Shown: positions 20,493 through 30,888 of the stretch, piece after piece
Position numbering within the stretch: position 1 is the stretch's first letter
Layout: the number at the start of each line of letters is the position of its first letter
Program-made: the position numbers and the translations under genes
DNA from: an uncultured Bacteroidales bacterium
GTDB lineage: Bacteria > Bacteroidota > Bacteroidia > Bacteroidales > UBA932
NCBI GenBank assembly: GCA_905235085.1
Contig: CAJOKD010000019.1
Location: 1 to 64,000, forward strand
Reading direction: 5' to 3'
Length of the DNA stretch: 64,000 nucleotides
The notes under the pieces: generated by a model
Seen by the model: only the letters and a program-made list of their open reading frames with translations
The model's database searches: none
What the model was told of the DNA's origin: nothing

Positions 20493-21092
20493 TTATTTAC
20501 CCTCGGCCGCAGCTTCGGATTCTTCAGCCCGCGTGAAGAACTTGTATTGGAAGAAAATCAGGTAGAGCGCCCCGACGGTGACACAACTGTCCGCAAAATT
20601 GAATACGGGGGCGAAGAACAGCAGGCGGTCTCCTCCGACGAACGGAACCCATTTCGGCCAGATCGTGTCTATGATAGGGAAATACAGCATATCCACCACC
20701 CTTCCGAACATAAACGGAGCATAGCCGAACGCCATACCATAGAACAGGCTGTCGATGATGTTGCCGAAGGCTCCGGCGCAGATAAGGGTCAAACCTACGA
20801 GCACTCCTGTCGGAACTTTATTCTTGCGGACAAGGGAAGTGATCCACCAGCACAGGACCCCGAAAAGAGCGATCCGGAAGAACGACAGGCAGAATTTGCC
20901 GACCGCACCTCCGAACTTCATCCCGAAAGCCATACCCTCATTTTCGATGAAGAGGATCTGGAACCAGTTCCCTATTACATTGAAATGCTCCCCGATCTCC
21001 ATATTGGTCTTGACCAGGATCTTGATAACCTGGTCGATGACCACTAGCAGGACTCCGAGGATAAGGAGTTTCTTTCCCTTTCCAATACTCAC
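20493..21092 (-). CDS. lspA: lipoprotein signal peptidase
   Basis: [49 protein letters not shown] start overlapping the previous stop. Confidence 0.9.
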   Translation of the reverse strand: MSIGKGKKLLILGVLLVVIDQVIKILVKTNMEIGEHFNVIGNWFQILFIENEGMAFGMKFGGAVGKFCLSFFRIALFGVLCWWITSLVRKNKVPTGVLVGLTLICAGAFGNIIDSLFYGMAFGYAPFMFGRVVDMLYFPIIDTIWPKWVPFVGGDRLLFFAPVFNFADSCVTVGALYLIFFQYKFFTRAEESEAAAEGK

Positions 21093-21523
21093 TAGTTCTG
21101 ACCTTTTTTGGCAAGCATTTCCTTGGCCTCGACGGTCAGGGTCGCGTGAGGTACGAGACGGAGTCTCTCCTTCGGAATCAACTTGCCGGTGACACGGCAT
21201 ATTCCGTAGGTCTTGTTCTCGATGCGGATGAGAGCGGCTTCCAAGTTCTGGATGAACTTGTACTGTCTCTGTGCCAGCTGGCTGGCCTCTTCCTTCGAAA
21301 GCTGGTAAGCACCGTCATCTTCGACCGTCTTGAAAGAAGGAGTCGTATCCTCGATGTCGTTGCTGCCATTGTGCATAATCACCTTTCGAAGAGTCTCATA
21401 CTCTTTTCTGGCTTTATCGAGCTTCTCGTTTATGATAGCCCTGAACTCTTCCAGCTCGTCATCGCTGTAACGTTTCTTCTCCACCTCAGGAGTCGGAGCG
21501 TTTCCTTTAACTTCTTCTGTCAT
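21092..21523 (-). CDS. TraR/DksA-family protein lacking the Zn-binding Cys set
   Basis: RIENKTYGICRVTGKLIPKERLRLVPHATL aligns with the DksA C-terminus but has one Cys. Confidence 0.82.
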   Translation of the reverse strand: MTEEVKGNAPTPEVEKKRYSDDELEEFRAIINEKLDKARKEYETLRKVIMHNGSNDIEDTTPSFKTVEDDGAYQLSKEEASQLAQRQYKFIQNLEAALIRIENKTYGICRVTGKLIPKERLRLVPHATLTVEAKEMLAKKGQN

Positions 21524-21542
21524 AGTTCATTAAAATAGTCGT

Positions 21543-24500
21543 TTACTTTCTAGTTAAAACCATCCTGACTTTACCCTCATCCCATTCCACATCGGCGGCT
21601 CCCTGCGGAGCTGAAGCCTCGTCTTCAAGGACTATCGACAGGGCGAGAGTCTGGCTGGCTATATAATCTTCAAAACTTGCCAGGGAGGCGGCGATTTCCT
21701 CGCTCACCTCGCCGGATGCAAATATAACAACTTCTACCTTATCAGTAACCTCGAATCCGCTATCTTTTCGCAAATTCTGGATCCTATTGATAAGTTCTCT
21801 TGCAACTCCCTCTTTCTTAAGCTCTTCCGTAATCTTAACATCAAGAGCTATAGTCAGCGGACCTTCGGATGCTACGAGCCATCCAGGCATATCCTCGGAT
21901 GATATCTCATAGTCCCCTGGATTGAGGGTGACGTCTCCCGAAGGAAGGCTCAGCGTGTAAGCCTCTCCGAGCGATTCGGCAGCCTGGATAGCAGAAATCG
22001 TGCCTTGGTCAAACTGGCCGAAAGCGGCGGCGATTTCCTTCATCTGCTTCCCGTAGACCTTGCCCAAGGTCTTGAAATTAGGCTTTATCTTCTTGGTGAT
22101 GATACCCGTGGTGTCCGAAATGAATTCAGCCTCCTTGACATTCACCTCACCCAGTATAATGCCTTTGACCTGCTCGAGCTGCGAGCGGACCTTGTCCGAC
22201 ATCACCGGGATTATGAGCTTCTGAAGCGGCTGGCGGACCTTGATCGACACCTTGCGGCGCAGAGCCAGGACCATAGAAGTAGCCTTCTGGGCTAGAGCCA
22301 TACGCTCCTCGAGATCGCTGTCGATGACGGTATCGTCACATTCAGGCATAATCACATAGTGGACTGACTCCTCCCCTCCCGTAACCAGGTCCAGGTAGAG
22401 GCGGTCCATATAGAACGGAGCGATAGGTGCAGACAGTACGGCGACATCCACGAGCACTTCGTACAAAGTCTGGTATGCAGCCAGTTTGTCTTCATCCATC
22501 TCGCCGCCCCAGAAACGCTTCCTGTTGAGGCGCACATACCAGTTGCTCACATCATCGCAGACGAAATCCTGGATCAGGCGTCCAGCGGAAGTGATGTCGT
22601 AGTCCTCGTAAGCGGCTACTACCTTCTTCTTCAAGGAATTGAGTAGGGATATGATCCATCGGTCGATTTCCGGTCTCCTGGAATACGGAACCTTACCGGC
22701 AGCCGGGTCGAAGCCGTCCAGGTTGGCATAGAGAGCGAAGAAGGAATATGTATTGTAAAGCGTTCCGAAGAACTTCCTGCGCACCTCGTCGACTCCTGCC
22801 TCGTCGAACTTGAGGTTGTCCCAAGGCTGGGCGTTGGTGAGCATATACCATCTGAGAGCGTCAGCTCCGTACTTGTCAAGCTCCTCGAATGGATCGACTC
22901 CGTTGCCGAGGCGCTTGCTCATCTTGTTGCCGTTCTTGTCGAGCACCAATCCGTTGGAAATGACGGTCTTGAACGCAGGTGTCGCGCTGACCATAGTATG
23001 GATCGAGTGCAGCGTGTAGAACCAACCGCGTGTCTGGTCCACACCCTCGGCGATGAAGTCCGCGGTGCAGCCGAACTTGTCGGAACCAAGGTTCCTCAGA
23101 CCTTCCTGAGCATAAGGCATCGCACCTGAATCGAACCACACATCGATGAGGTCGGTCTCCCTGGTCATCTTCTTGCCGGAAGGACTTACCAGGAAAATAT
23201 TGTCCACATAAGGCCTGTGGATATCTATCTTGTCATAATTCTCCTTGGACATGTCATCCGGATCGAAGCCGTTGTCCCTGAACGGATTGGACTTCATATA
23301 ACCGGCGGCGACCGCCTTGTCCATCTCAAGGCAGAGCTGCTTGATGGTACCGATGCATATCTCTTCCTTGCCGTCTTCCGTACGCCAGATCGGCAGAGGT
23401 GTGCCCCAGAAACGGCTGCGGCTGAGGTTCCAGTCCTGGATGTTCTCCAGCCACTGTCCGAAACGTCCGGTGCCGGTCGACTCCGGCTTCCAGGAAATCT
23501 GCTTGTTAAGGTCTACCATCAGGTCCTTCACTGCTGTGGTCTTGATGAACCAGGCGTCGAGAGGATAATAGAGGACAGGCTTGTCGGTACGCCAGCTGTG
23601 AGGATAGCTGTGGACGTGCTTCTGTATCTTGAAGCACCTTCCGTCCTGCTTCATCATCATACACAGGTCGACGTCCAAGGTAGGCGCATCGGCCGGCAGG
23701 GAATCATCGAAGGCGTTCTTGACATATCTTCCGGAATAATCGGCGTAGGAAGGATCGACGTGTGTCTTGACATATTCAGGATCAAGGTCTTCCAATGGAT
23801 AGAAACGGCCATCGTGGTCCACCTGTGCCTGAAGCTTGCCGTTCTTGTCCTTGACCATCATCCCCGGCACTCCGAAAGCAGCGGCGACTTTCTTGTCATC
23901 CGCACCGAAAGTCGGAGCGATATGGACGATGCCGGTACCGTCCTCGGTGGTGACATAATCTCCGGATATCACCCTGAAAGGCTCCCCTTCCTCCACCGGC
24001 TTGAACCAAGGGATAAGCTGATGGTAGCGGATACCTACGAGTTCGGAGCCGAGGAAGGTTCCGTCAAGCACCTTGTATGGTACGAGCTTGTCGCCCGGCT
24101 TGTATTCCTCGAGTGGAAGATCGGCGGCCTTGGGGTTGAACCAGGCGCCGACAAGTGCCTTCGCAACCACGTATATAGCCTCCTGTCCGGAGTAGGGGTT
24201 GAATGAGAGAACCCTGACATATTCGATCTTCGGACCGACGCAGAGAGCCGTATTGGAAGCGAGGGTCCAAGGAGTGGTCGTCCAGGCAAGGAAATACACA
24301 GGGAGGGACTCCGTACCGAACATAGGCTGCGAGACTCCATCCTTGATGATCTCGAACTGTACGGTCGCAGTGGTGTCGGTCACGTCCTTGTAGCATCCTG
24401 GCTGGTTGAGTTCGTGAGAACTCAGGCCCGTGCCGTCCGACGGGGAATAAGGCTGTATCGAGTAGCCTTTGTAGAGCAGTCCCTTGTCATATATCTGCTT

Positions 24501-24989
24501 CAAGAGATACCAAAGTGTCTCTATGTAGCGGTTGTCATAGGTGATGTACGGATCGTTCATATCGACCCAATATCCGACTCTCTGGGTCATATTCTCCCAT
24601 TCGGCGGTATATTTCATCACCTCGCTGCGGCAAGTCTTGTTATATTCCTCGACGCTTATCTTGGTACCGATGTCGTCCTTGTGGATTCCGAGCTTCTTCT
24701 CCACTCCGATCTCCACCGGCAGTCCGTGGGTATCCCATCCCGCACGGCGGTTGACCTTGAAGCCGCTCTGGGTCTTGTAACGGCAGACCGCATCCTTTAT
24801 GGAGCGGGCCATAACATGGTGGATGCCAGGCTTGCCGTTGGCAGAAGGCGGTCCCTCGAAGAAAATGAACTCAGGGCATCCCTCACGCAACTCAAGAGAC
24901 TTCTCGAAAGCGTGGTTTTTCTGCCATCTTTCAAGGATCTCATTGCCTACAGCTACCAAATCAAGACCTTTGTACTCTTTGAATGTCAT
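21543..24989 (-). CDS. ileS: isoleucyl-tRNA synthetase
   Basis: GPPSANGKPGIHHVMARSIKD (HIGH-like), NKMSKRLGN (KMSKS); start set at MTFKEYKG. Confidence 0.95.
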   Translation of the reverse strand: MTFKEYKGLDLVAVGNEILERWQKNHAFEKSLELREGCPEFIFFEGPPSANGKPGIHHVMARSIKDAVCRYKTQSGFKVNRRAGWDTHGLPVEIGVEKKLGIHKDDIGTKISVEEYNKTCRSEVMKYTAEWENMTQRVGYWVDMNDPYITYDNRYIETLWYLLKQIYDKGLLYKGYSIQPYSPSDGTGLSSHELNQPGCYKDVTDTTATVQFEIIKDGVSQPMFGTESLPVYFLAWTTTPWTLASNTALCVGPKIEYVRVLSFNPYSGQEAIYVVAKALVGAWFNPKAADLPLEEYKPGDKLVPYKVLDGTFLGSELVGIRYHQLIPWFKPVEEGEPFRVISGDYVTTEDGTGIVHIAPTFGADDKKVAAAFGVPGMMVKDKNGKLQAQVDHDGRFYPLEDLDPEYVKTHVDPSYADYSGRYVKNAFDDSLPADAPTLDVDLCMMMKQDGRCFKIQKHVHSYPHSWRTDKPVLYYPLDAWFIKTTAVKDLMVDLNKQISWKPESTGTGRFGQWLENIQDWNLSRSRFWGTPLPIWRTEDGKEEICIGTIKQLCLEMDKAVAAGYMKSNPFRDNGFDPDDMSKENYDKIDIHRPYVDNIFLVSPSGKKMTRETDLIDVWFDSGAMPYAQEGLRNLGSDKFGCTADFIAEGVDQTRGWFYTLHSIHTMVSATPAFKTVISNGLVLDKNGNKMSKRLGNGVDPFEELDKYGADALRWYMLTNAQPWDNLKFDEAGVDEVRRKFFGTLYNTYSFFALYANLDGFDPAAGKVPYSRRPEIDRWIISLLNSLKKKVVAAYEDYDITSAGRLIQDFVCDDVSNWYVRLNRKRFWGGEMDEDKLAAYQTLYEVLVDVAVLSAPIAPFYMDRLYLDLVTGGEESVHYVIMPECDDTVIDSDLEERMALAQKATSMVLALRRKVSIKVRQPLQKLIIPVMSDKVRSQLEQVKGIILGEVNVKEAEFISDTTGIITKKIKPNFKTLGKVYGKQMKEIAAAFGQFDQGTISAIQAAESLGEAYTLSLPSGDVTLNPGDYEISSEDMPGWLVASEGPLTIALDVKITEELKKEGVARELINRIQNLRKDSGFEVTDKVEVVIFASGEVSEEIAASLASFEDYIASQTLALSIVLEDEASAPQGAADVEWDEGKVRMVLTRK

Positions 24990-25020
24990 AATTTTCTTTC
25001 TAATTTTGCATCCGAACTCG

Positions 25021-25028
25021 CAAAGATA
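25021..25028 (-). promoter_or_regulatory. ileS promoter -7 element
   Basis: Reverse complement TATCTTTG. Confidence 0.5.
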
Positions 25029-25062
25029 GTCATTTTCCTGGTTATTTACCAATAAGCTGCAA

Positions 25063-25557
25063 GTGAACGTAATTGACATAATAATATTGATTTGCTGCGT
25101 GCCGGCCCTGGTCCAGGGATTCCGGAAAGGATTCATTTCCCAGGCCGTTTCGCTGGTATCGCTCGTGCTTGGCGCCTGGCTCGCATTCAAGTTCTCAGAA
25201 CCGGTCGGCGAATGGATCAAGACCTTCGCCGATGTCAACGGCGTAGTGCTCCAGGTCCTTTCATTCTCCCTGATATTCCTCGCCGTTTATCTCGTGCTCC
25301 TGCTCATCGGCAAGCTAGCTCAGAAATTCGTGAAGTTCGTGATGCTCGGCTGGCTTGACAGGCTGCTCGGAATGACCTTCGGCCTGATCAAGATGGTGCT
25401 CATCCTCGGACTGGTCATCATCTGCATAGATGCCATCAACGCCACGCTGCCGGTGATTCCTGCGGAAACCCTTGACGGATCGGTCCTGTACCACCCTCTG
25501 AAATCCATCGCCAACGTCATATTCCCGTATCTTAAAGAACTGATATTCCATAAATGA
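25063..25557 (+). CDS. cvpA: CvpA family membrane protein
   Basis: MNVIDIIILICCVPALVQGFRKGFISQAVSLVSLVLGAWLAFKF; 4 TM. Confidence 0.85.
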   Translation: MNVIDIIILICCVPALVQGFRKGFISQAVSLVSLVLGAWLAFKFSEPVGEWIKTFADVNGVVLQVLSFSLIFLAVYLVLLLIGKLAQKFVKFVMLGWLDRLLGMTFGLIKMVLILGLVIICIDAINATLPVIPAETLDGSVLYHPLKSIANVIFPYLKELIFHK

Positions 25558-26249
25558 TGGAAAGCCTGATACTCATAGAGACTTCCACTTCGCTTTGTTC
25601 CGTGGCACTGGTACGGGATGGGAAAGTTATATACGAACGCATCAGTTCCGAGCCTCGCGCCCACGCCTCCCTGACCGCGGTATTCGTCAGCGAAGTACTG
25701 GAAGAATCCGGAATGAAGGCCTCCGGCTGCAGTGCAGTGGCTGTAGGAAAGGGACCGGGATCGTATACCGGCCTCAGGGTCGGGGTTTCCACGGCAAAGG
25801 GTCTGTGCTTCGGCGCGGGAATACCGCTCATTTCTGTCGGGACCCTCGACACTCTGGCCTGGCAGGCCATCGATGGAGGATTGCTTCCTGAAGGCTGCCG
25901 GCACATAGTTCCGATGGTAGATGCACGCAGGATGGAAGTCTACACCGGAATATTCACTGCAGAAGGCAGGCAGACCGGCCCGACGGAGGCCAGGATAGTC
26001 GAAGAAGACTCCTTCGCTTCCCTGCTTGAAGAAGGTCCTGTCCTTTTCATCGGCGACGGTGCCGGCAAATGCCAGGATGTCCTGAATAATCCCAACGCAC
26101 ATTTCATCCAGTGCTGTCCCAAGGCATCCTCGATGCTCCATCCGGCGCTGGATGCATTTTCCAACCATACATTCGAAGACGTGGCGTACTTCGAACCTTT
26201 CTACCTGAAGGAATTCGCCACCACAGTAAGCAAGAAGAAATTGTTCTAA
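25554..26249 (+). CDS. tsaB: tRNA threonylcarbamoyladenosine biosynthesis protein TsaB
   Basis: ILIETSTSLCSVALVRDG...GPGSYTGLRVGVSTAKGLCFG. Confidence 0.93.
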   Translation: MMESLILIETSTSLCSVALVRDGKVIYERISSEPRAHASLTAVFVSEVLEESGMKASGCSAVAVGKGPGSYTGLRVGVSTAKGLCFGAGIPLISVGTLDTLAWQAIDGGLLPEGCRHIVPMVDARRMEVYTGIFTAEGRQTGPTEARIVEEDSFASLLEEGPVLFIGDGAGKCQDVLNNPNAHFIQCCPKASSMLHPALDAFSNHTFEDVAYFEPFYLKEFATTVSKKKLF

Positions 26250-26262
26250 AACCACATACGAT

Positions 26263-26694
26263 ATGAAAATCGGCATTGCCAGCGACCACGCTGGATTTGA
26301 GTACAAAAGCAAGCTTGTCGACCTCCTCCGCAAGAAAGGCTTCGAAGTCACCGACTACGGCACATTCTCCGACGCCAGCTGCGACTATCCGGAGTTCGCC
26401 CACGCACTCGGAAACGCCATAGAGAAAAAGGAAGTAGACGCCGGAATCGCGATGTGCGGTACCGGCAACGGGATGGCCATATCCCTCAACAAGCACCAGG
26501 GCGTACGCGCAGGACTTGCCTGGAACAGCGAAATAGGCAGGCTCGTCAAAGCCCACAACCACGCCAACGTCCTCGTGATGCCCGCCCGCTTCATCTCCTA
26601 CCAGATGGCGACCCGCATCCTGAATATGTGGCTGAAGACCGCCGAAGACGGTGGAAGGCACGACAGAAGAGTCTCGATGATTCCCGTCAAATAA
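26263..26694 (+). CDS. rpiB: ribose-5-phosphate isomerase B
   Basis: MKIGIASDHAGFEYKSKL, GIAMCGTGNGMAISLNKHQGVRA. Confidence 0.95.
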   Translation: MKIGIASDHAGFEYKSKLVDLLRKKGFEVTDYGTFSDASCDYPEFAHALGNAIEKKEVDAGIAMCGTGNGMAISLNKHQGVRAGLAWNSEIGRLVKAHNHANVLVMPARFISYQMATRILNMWLKTAEDGGRHDRRVSMIPVK

Positions 26695-26754
26695 TTGGAA
26701 ATCAAAGCTCTTATAGCCAGCAGAAACCTTGTATCCCAAGGTCTTTCGGGGAGT

Positions 26755-27579
26755 ATGGACGACTACCCCGAGGGAATCCTCATCCCTGTATCCAAGCCAT
26801 ACCGGTGGACTTCGGCCGATGTAATCAGGAAACTCAAGTGGGCTGCCTGCAGGCACTTCGGCAAGAAGAACCTGAAGGTCGGGCACGCCGGAACCCTTGA
26901 CCCGCTCGCGACAGGGGTGATTATAGTATGCATAGGGAAAGCCACCAGGCTTGCCGAGACCATCCAGAAAGAAGACAAGGAATACCTGGCGGGAATATCT
27001 TTCGGTGCCACCACTCCCTCATACGACCTTGAGAAGGCCATCGACAGGATGTATCCGACAGACAAGGTGACTGAAGAAGCCGTGCGGCTGGCGCTGAAGG
27101 ATTTCATAGGAGAGCAGGAGCAGGTCGCTCCCCTGTTCTCCGCCAAGTCCGTGGATGGCGTAAGGGCATACGAACTTGCCAGGAAGCAATACCGAGATGC
27201 CAGGAAAGAGAAGACCGACGTAATGGAAGACTTCGATCATTCCGTGGCGGAAACGCTTCACCATCAGATTATTACAATTCACTCAGCAGAGCTTGAGTGC
27301 TTCCTGCCGGAAGGTCTGCCTGCCCAGGAGATTTCTCCTGACGGGCTGCGTCCCAACCCCAGGATCAACGTCGTGGACACATCGGACCTCCACCTGCCTC
27401 ACGCTGACATCCGTATCACTTGCAGCAAGGGTACCTATGTACGTGCGTTCGCACGCGACCTGGGCGAAGCCCTCGGCACAGGTGCGCATCTGGATTCGCT
27501 TTGCAGGACGAGGTCGGGCGGATTCCGGACCGAAGACGCCCTGACTGTACCAGAGGCAATGGAATTGCTATCAAACTAA
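26755..27579 (+). CDS. truB: tRNA pseudouridine(55) synthase
   Basis: SKPYRWTSADVIRK, KVGHAGTLDPLATGVIIVCIGKATRL. Confidence 0.94.
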   Translation: MDDYPEGILIPVSKPYRWTSADVIRKLKWAACRHFGKKNLKVGHAGTLDPLATGVIIVCIGKATRLAETIQKEDKEYLAGISFGATTPSYDLEKAIDRMYPTDKVTEEAVRLALKDFIGEQEQVAPLFSAKSVDGVRAYELARKQYRDARKEKTDVMEDFDHSVAETLHHQIITIHSAELECFLPEGLPAQEISPDGLRPNPRINVVDTSDLHLPHADIRITCSKGTYVRAFARDLGEALGTGAHLDSLCRTRSGGFRTEDALTVPEAMELLSN

Positions 27580-27595
27580 TATTACCAATACCACA

Positions 27596-28054
27596 ATGAC
27601 AGACAAGAATTTGGAAATGACGCCAAACAAAGTGGTGTCATTCCTCCACAAGAAACAGGAAGACTTCACCAAGGATGACATCATCGGATTCATCCGCTCG
27701 AACGGCATCCGGATGGTGAACTTTATGTATCCTGCCGAAGACGGAAGAGTAAAGACCCTGAACTTCATCATAAACAGCCTCGAATACCTGGAGACAATCC
27801 TCAGCCAGGGTGAAAGGGTGGATGGCTCCAGCCTCTTCCCGTCATTCGTAGAAGCCGGCAGCAGCGACCTTTATGTGATCCCGCGTTTCAGGACTGCTTT
27901 CGTGGACTCGTTCAACGAGATTCCTACCCTCTCGATGCTCTGCAGCTTCTTCGACAAGGACGGAGAAGCCTTCGAGTGCGACCCGTACAATGCCGTGCTC
28001 GCAGCGGCCGAATCATTCCGGGCAAGGACAAGGACAGGCTCCGCGTGCTCGTAA
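27596..28054 (+). pseudogene. truncated glutamine synthetase (N-terminal part only)
   Basis: LYVIPRFRTAFVDSFNEIPTLSMLCSFFDKDGEAFECDPY; ends at 152 aa without the catalytic domain. Confidence 0.75.
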
Positions 28055-28083
28055 ACAGGTATTTCTACTGCGGATAGTCCGAC

Positions 28084-29755
28084 TCAACGGACTTCGAAAC
28101 CAGTCTCTGAATATACAGGGTTCCCGTCGTAGGATATTCCTTCGGCGACTACCCATACCCTGGTATGACGGTGTAAGGACATCGACCTTCAGCCTTTCAC
28201 CAGGTTCGAGGGTGATGACCGGATGCCAGTAGAGGGTATTCCTGAGATCGTCCCCTGCTTTATCCCTTACGGGGCGGGTATATGCCACCGGATAACAGAC
28301 TCCCTGCCAGTCGATGATGCGGACGTCCGGATCGAACCTGAAGGAAGAGATATCCCCCTTCTTGGTCACGAAATCCACGACACCGTTGAAACTGACCCTG
28401 CCCATCATGTATGAATACGGGTAGACAAGGATGTCGCTGACCAGCATCGGATCGAATTCCAGAAGGGCCCTGATGCTCTTCACCGGAACCCCGTCGATCA
28501 GAGTCAGGACATTCCCGGTATACTGAGGCTTGTCGCTTGGAGTACCGTGAAGTGCAAGCTGCATCTGCGGCTCTCCGGCCTTGTCCTTGCGGAGCCGTAT
28601 TCCCGGAATGATTTCGAAGATGGTCTCGGCTATGGTGGTGAAGCGCGTGTAGTCGTCCAGATGGTAAACGGTGCAGTTGGCATCGGCCAGCAGAAGGCTC
28701 TCACGCTTAGGCATATATTCGTAGAGAGTGTCGGCAGGATCGGTCCTCTCGCTCCGGACGAAGCGGTTCCTCCGTGAAAGGGCAGGCTGCAAGGCCTGTG
28801 AAAGCTTCAGGACAGGTATATCCTTCGACTCCAGACCGATGAAAGGATAGTCGATCTCGAGGTGGCAGTCCAGGTCGTTCCCCTGGCCGATGATTTCGCT
28901 GACCAGGTCCCGTTTCCCGTAGACATTGACGGTCTGAAGACGGACAATCCCGTCAGCACCGATCTTTCCGGCATAGACATCTTCCGCGAATCCGGGGAAG
29001 GCGACCACAGCCACCATCTTCGGATCGGAAGCAACCTTGCCAGCGTCACGGCCAGCCAGACGGCCTCTGAATACTTCGCCGCCGTGTTCCTCATCGCTGC
29101 CCGAGAAAGGACGGAACGAAGCCTTGGCGAAATCGACCAGGGAAGGCGAAGCAGGGGGCAGGATTCCGTCGTCGGCGAAGACGGACAGGCTCAGGCTCAC
29201 CTTTGAAGATGATTTGTTCTCAAGATAGACCGCGGTCGCCGAAGAAGTCGAAGCAGCACGGTTCGCCAATACGGAAACCGCACATCCAGCCTGTTTGGAA
29301 TCCCTCCTGAAGGACTCGTATCCGCTCCTGGCAACTAAATCCACTCCTCCTTTCACCCTTCCAGAATTGACTGTGTTGAATATGGACACCGTCTTGGCGT
29401 CAGAGAGCAGGTCGGTGCGTCCCTTTCCCGAGACCGTATATGCGACCAGCTTGTAATTGCCGGTGGAAGCGTTGAAAGGTATGGCTATGGCTCCGGAGCC
29501 CCGTCCGTCGACCAAGCCTATCTTGGCGGTGAGCAAGGTCCCTTGTGCAGAAAAAAGCTCAAGGTATGCCACGCTGTTGGCATCGGACAACCGGTTGGTG
29601 GTGGCGTCGAGTGAGAAAGCTGAACACCAGATCAGTTCTCCGGCAAGATATACATCCTTGTCAGTAGATATGTATACCCTTTCCGCTACCGCCGCGGAAA
29701 TGACGGAAGTTACGCAGAAACAACTGAGTAACAGTATAGTAGCTATCCTTTTCAT
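28084..29755 (-). pseudogene. secreted MG2-like protein of the TonB receptor locus, frameshifted near C-terminus
   Basis: MKRIATILLLSCFCVTSVISAAVAERVYISTDKDVYLAGELIWC; C-terminus resumes in another frame as VWVVAEGISYDGNPVYSETGFEVR* ending at 28084. Confidence 0.65.
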
Positions 29756-29757
29756 TT

Positions 29758-30888
29758 CTATCTCTCCCTAGTTGGCCAGAACGGCGGCTTGTACTTGGTT
29801 CCACCCATCGCCAGGCAATCCACGCATCTCTGCTCGATCCACACTATGTCTGTCTCGGACTGTTCCGGGAATGCAGGGCGGAAACCATTGTAATAAAACT
29901 GATTGAGACGCTCGGGATCCGGATGGAATGTTTCGTAGCGGGGGTGGCCCTCACGATAGTATCCTGCCTCTATGTAAATGGACTTCGTAGCGACCCTGGA
30001 CGCCTCTATGTATCCGATGACGACTTCGTCAGGATCGGTGTCTGAATGGATGTTCCCCAGTATCTGGCTAGGCTCCGGATTGGTAAGTGAGCCGGTAGAA
30101 GTCGAATTGACCTCTATCGTGTGGAGATAATCATAACACTCCCGGGATATTCCCCTGGCCTTGACCTCGATGTAATAGAGGGTCTGGAGACGGAGGTTGT
30201 CCCTGGTGATGCTGTGGAAATCGTGGTCGACTATCCTCTCCCCTCCCGTACTCTTCGCTATGGCAAGCCCGGCCTGGTATGAACCGGAGTATGCCCAGCA
30301 CCAGTAGTATGGGGTATAGTCCTTGTACTTGATGTAGATGCCTTGCTCAGGATCGTAAGTATGGGTAGCCTGCAGCGGGGCGTGGAACTGCCATATCTCA
30401 TCGAAGTCCCACCTGAAGCAGCCCGAGCCCCCGGGACTGGACAGGCTGAGCTTGAGGTCGACCGAATTCTCATCGACCACGTAATCGAGCTTGTCGAACG
30501 ACGGAGCCGGCTGGACTTCCAGCCAATCGGAAGTATAATCCGTGGAAGATGAGCCGGATACAGGATTCATCAGACGCACTCTCAGACGGTAACGTTTGTC
30601 CGGAGACGCCTGTTCCATATTGATCGTGAAGCTGTCGCTGAACTTGTTGGCATCCTCGATGTATCGGTTGCCGTCCTCGTCTTCGATCCATACATTTCCG
30701 CTCACACCCTTGGCATATTCCCCGAAGGGTCTGACGCAGCTCAGTGAAACCCTTGCGAGGTCACCGATAAGGATATCCCCCTCCACGACGAGGCCCCCGG
30801 AATCTTCCGTAGCCACTCCCGCATCGAACGGATAGATACACCCGGCAAGTGCCAGGGCAAGCGATGTCAAAAACAGGAATTTTTTCAT
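29758..30888 (-). CDS. DUF4249 domain lipoprotein
   Basis: MKKFLFLTSLALALAGCIYPFDAGVATEDSGGLVVEGDILIGDLARVSLS; lipobox AGC; next to a TonB receptor. Confidence 0.8.
   Translation of the reverse strand: MKKFLFLTSLALALAGCIYPFDAGVATEDSGGLVVEGDILIGDLARVSLSCVRPFGEYAKGVSGNVWIEDEDGNRYIEDANKFSDSFTINMEQASPDKRYRLRVRLMNPVSGSSSTDYTSDWLEVQPAPSFDKLDYVVDENSVDLKLSLSSPGGSGCFRWDFDEIWQFHAPLQATHTYDPEQGIYIKYKDYTPYYWCWAYSGSYQAGLAIAKSTGGERIVDHDFHSITRDNLRLQTLYYIEVKARGISRECYDYLHTIEVNSTSTGSLTNPEPSQILGNIHSDTDPDEVVIGYIEASRVATKSIYIEAGYYREGHPRYETFHPDPERLNQFYYNGFRPAFPEQSETDIVWIEQRCVDCLAMGGTKYKPPFWPTRER

Noticed and set aside
23217-24206. 329-aa plus-strand ORF
   Set aside because: Antisense to ileS
25320-26351. 343-aa minus-strand ORF
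   Set aside because: Antisense to cvpA/tsaB, which have clear family motifs
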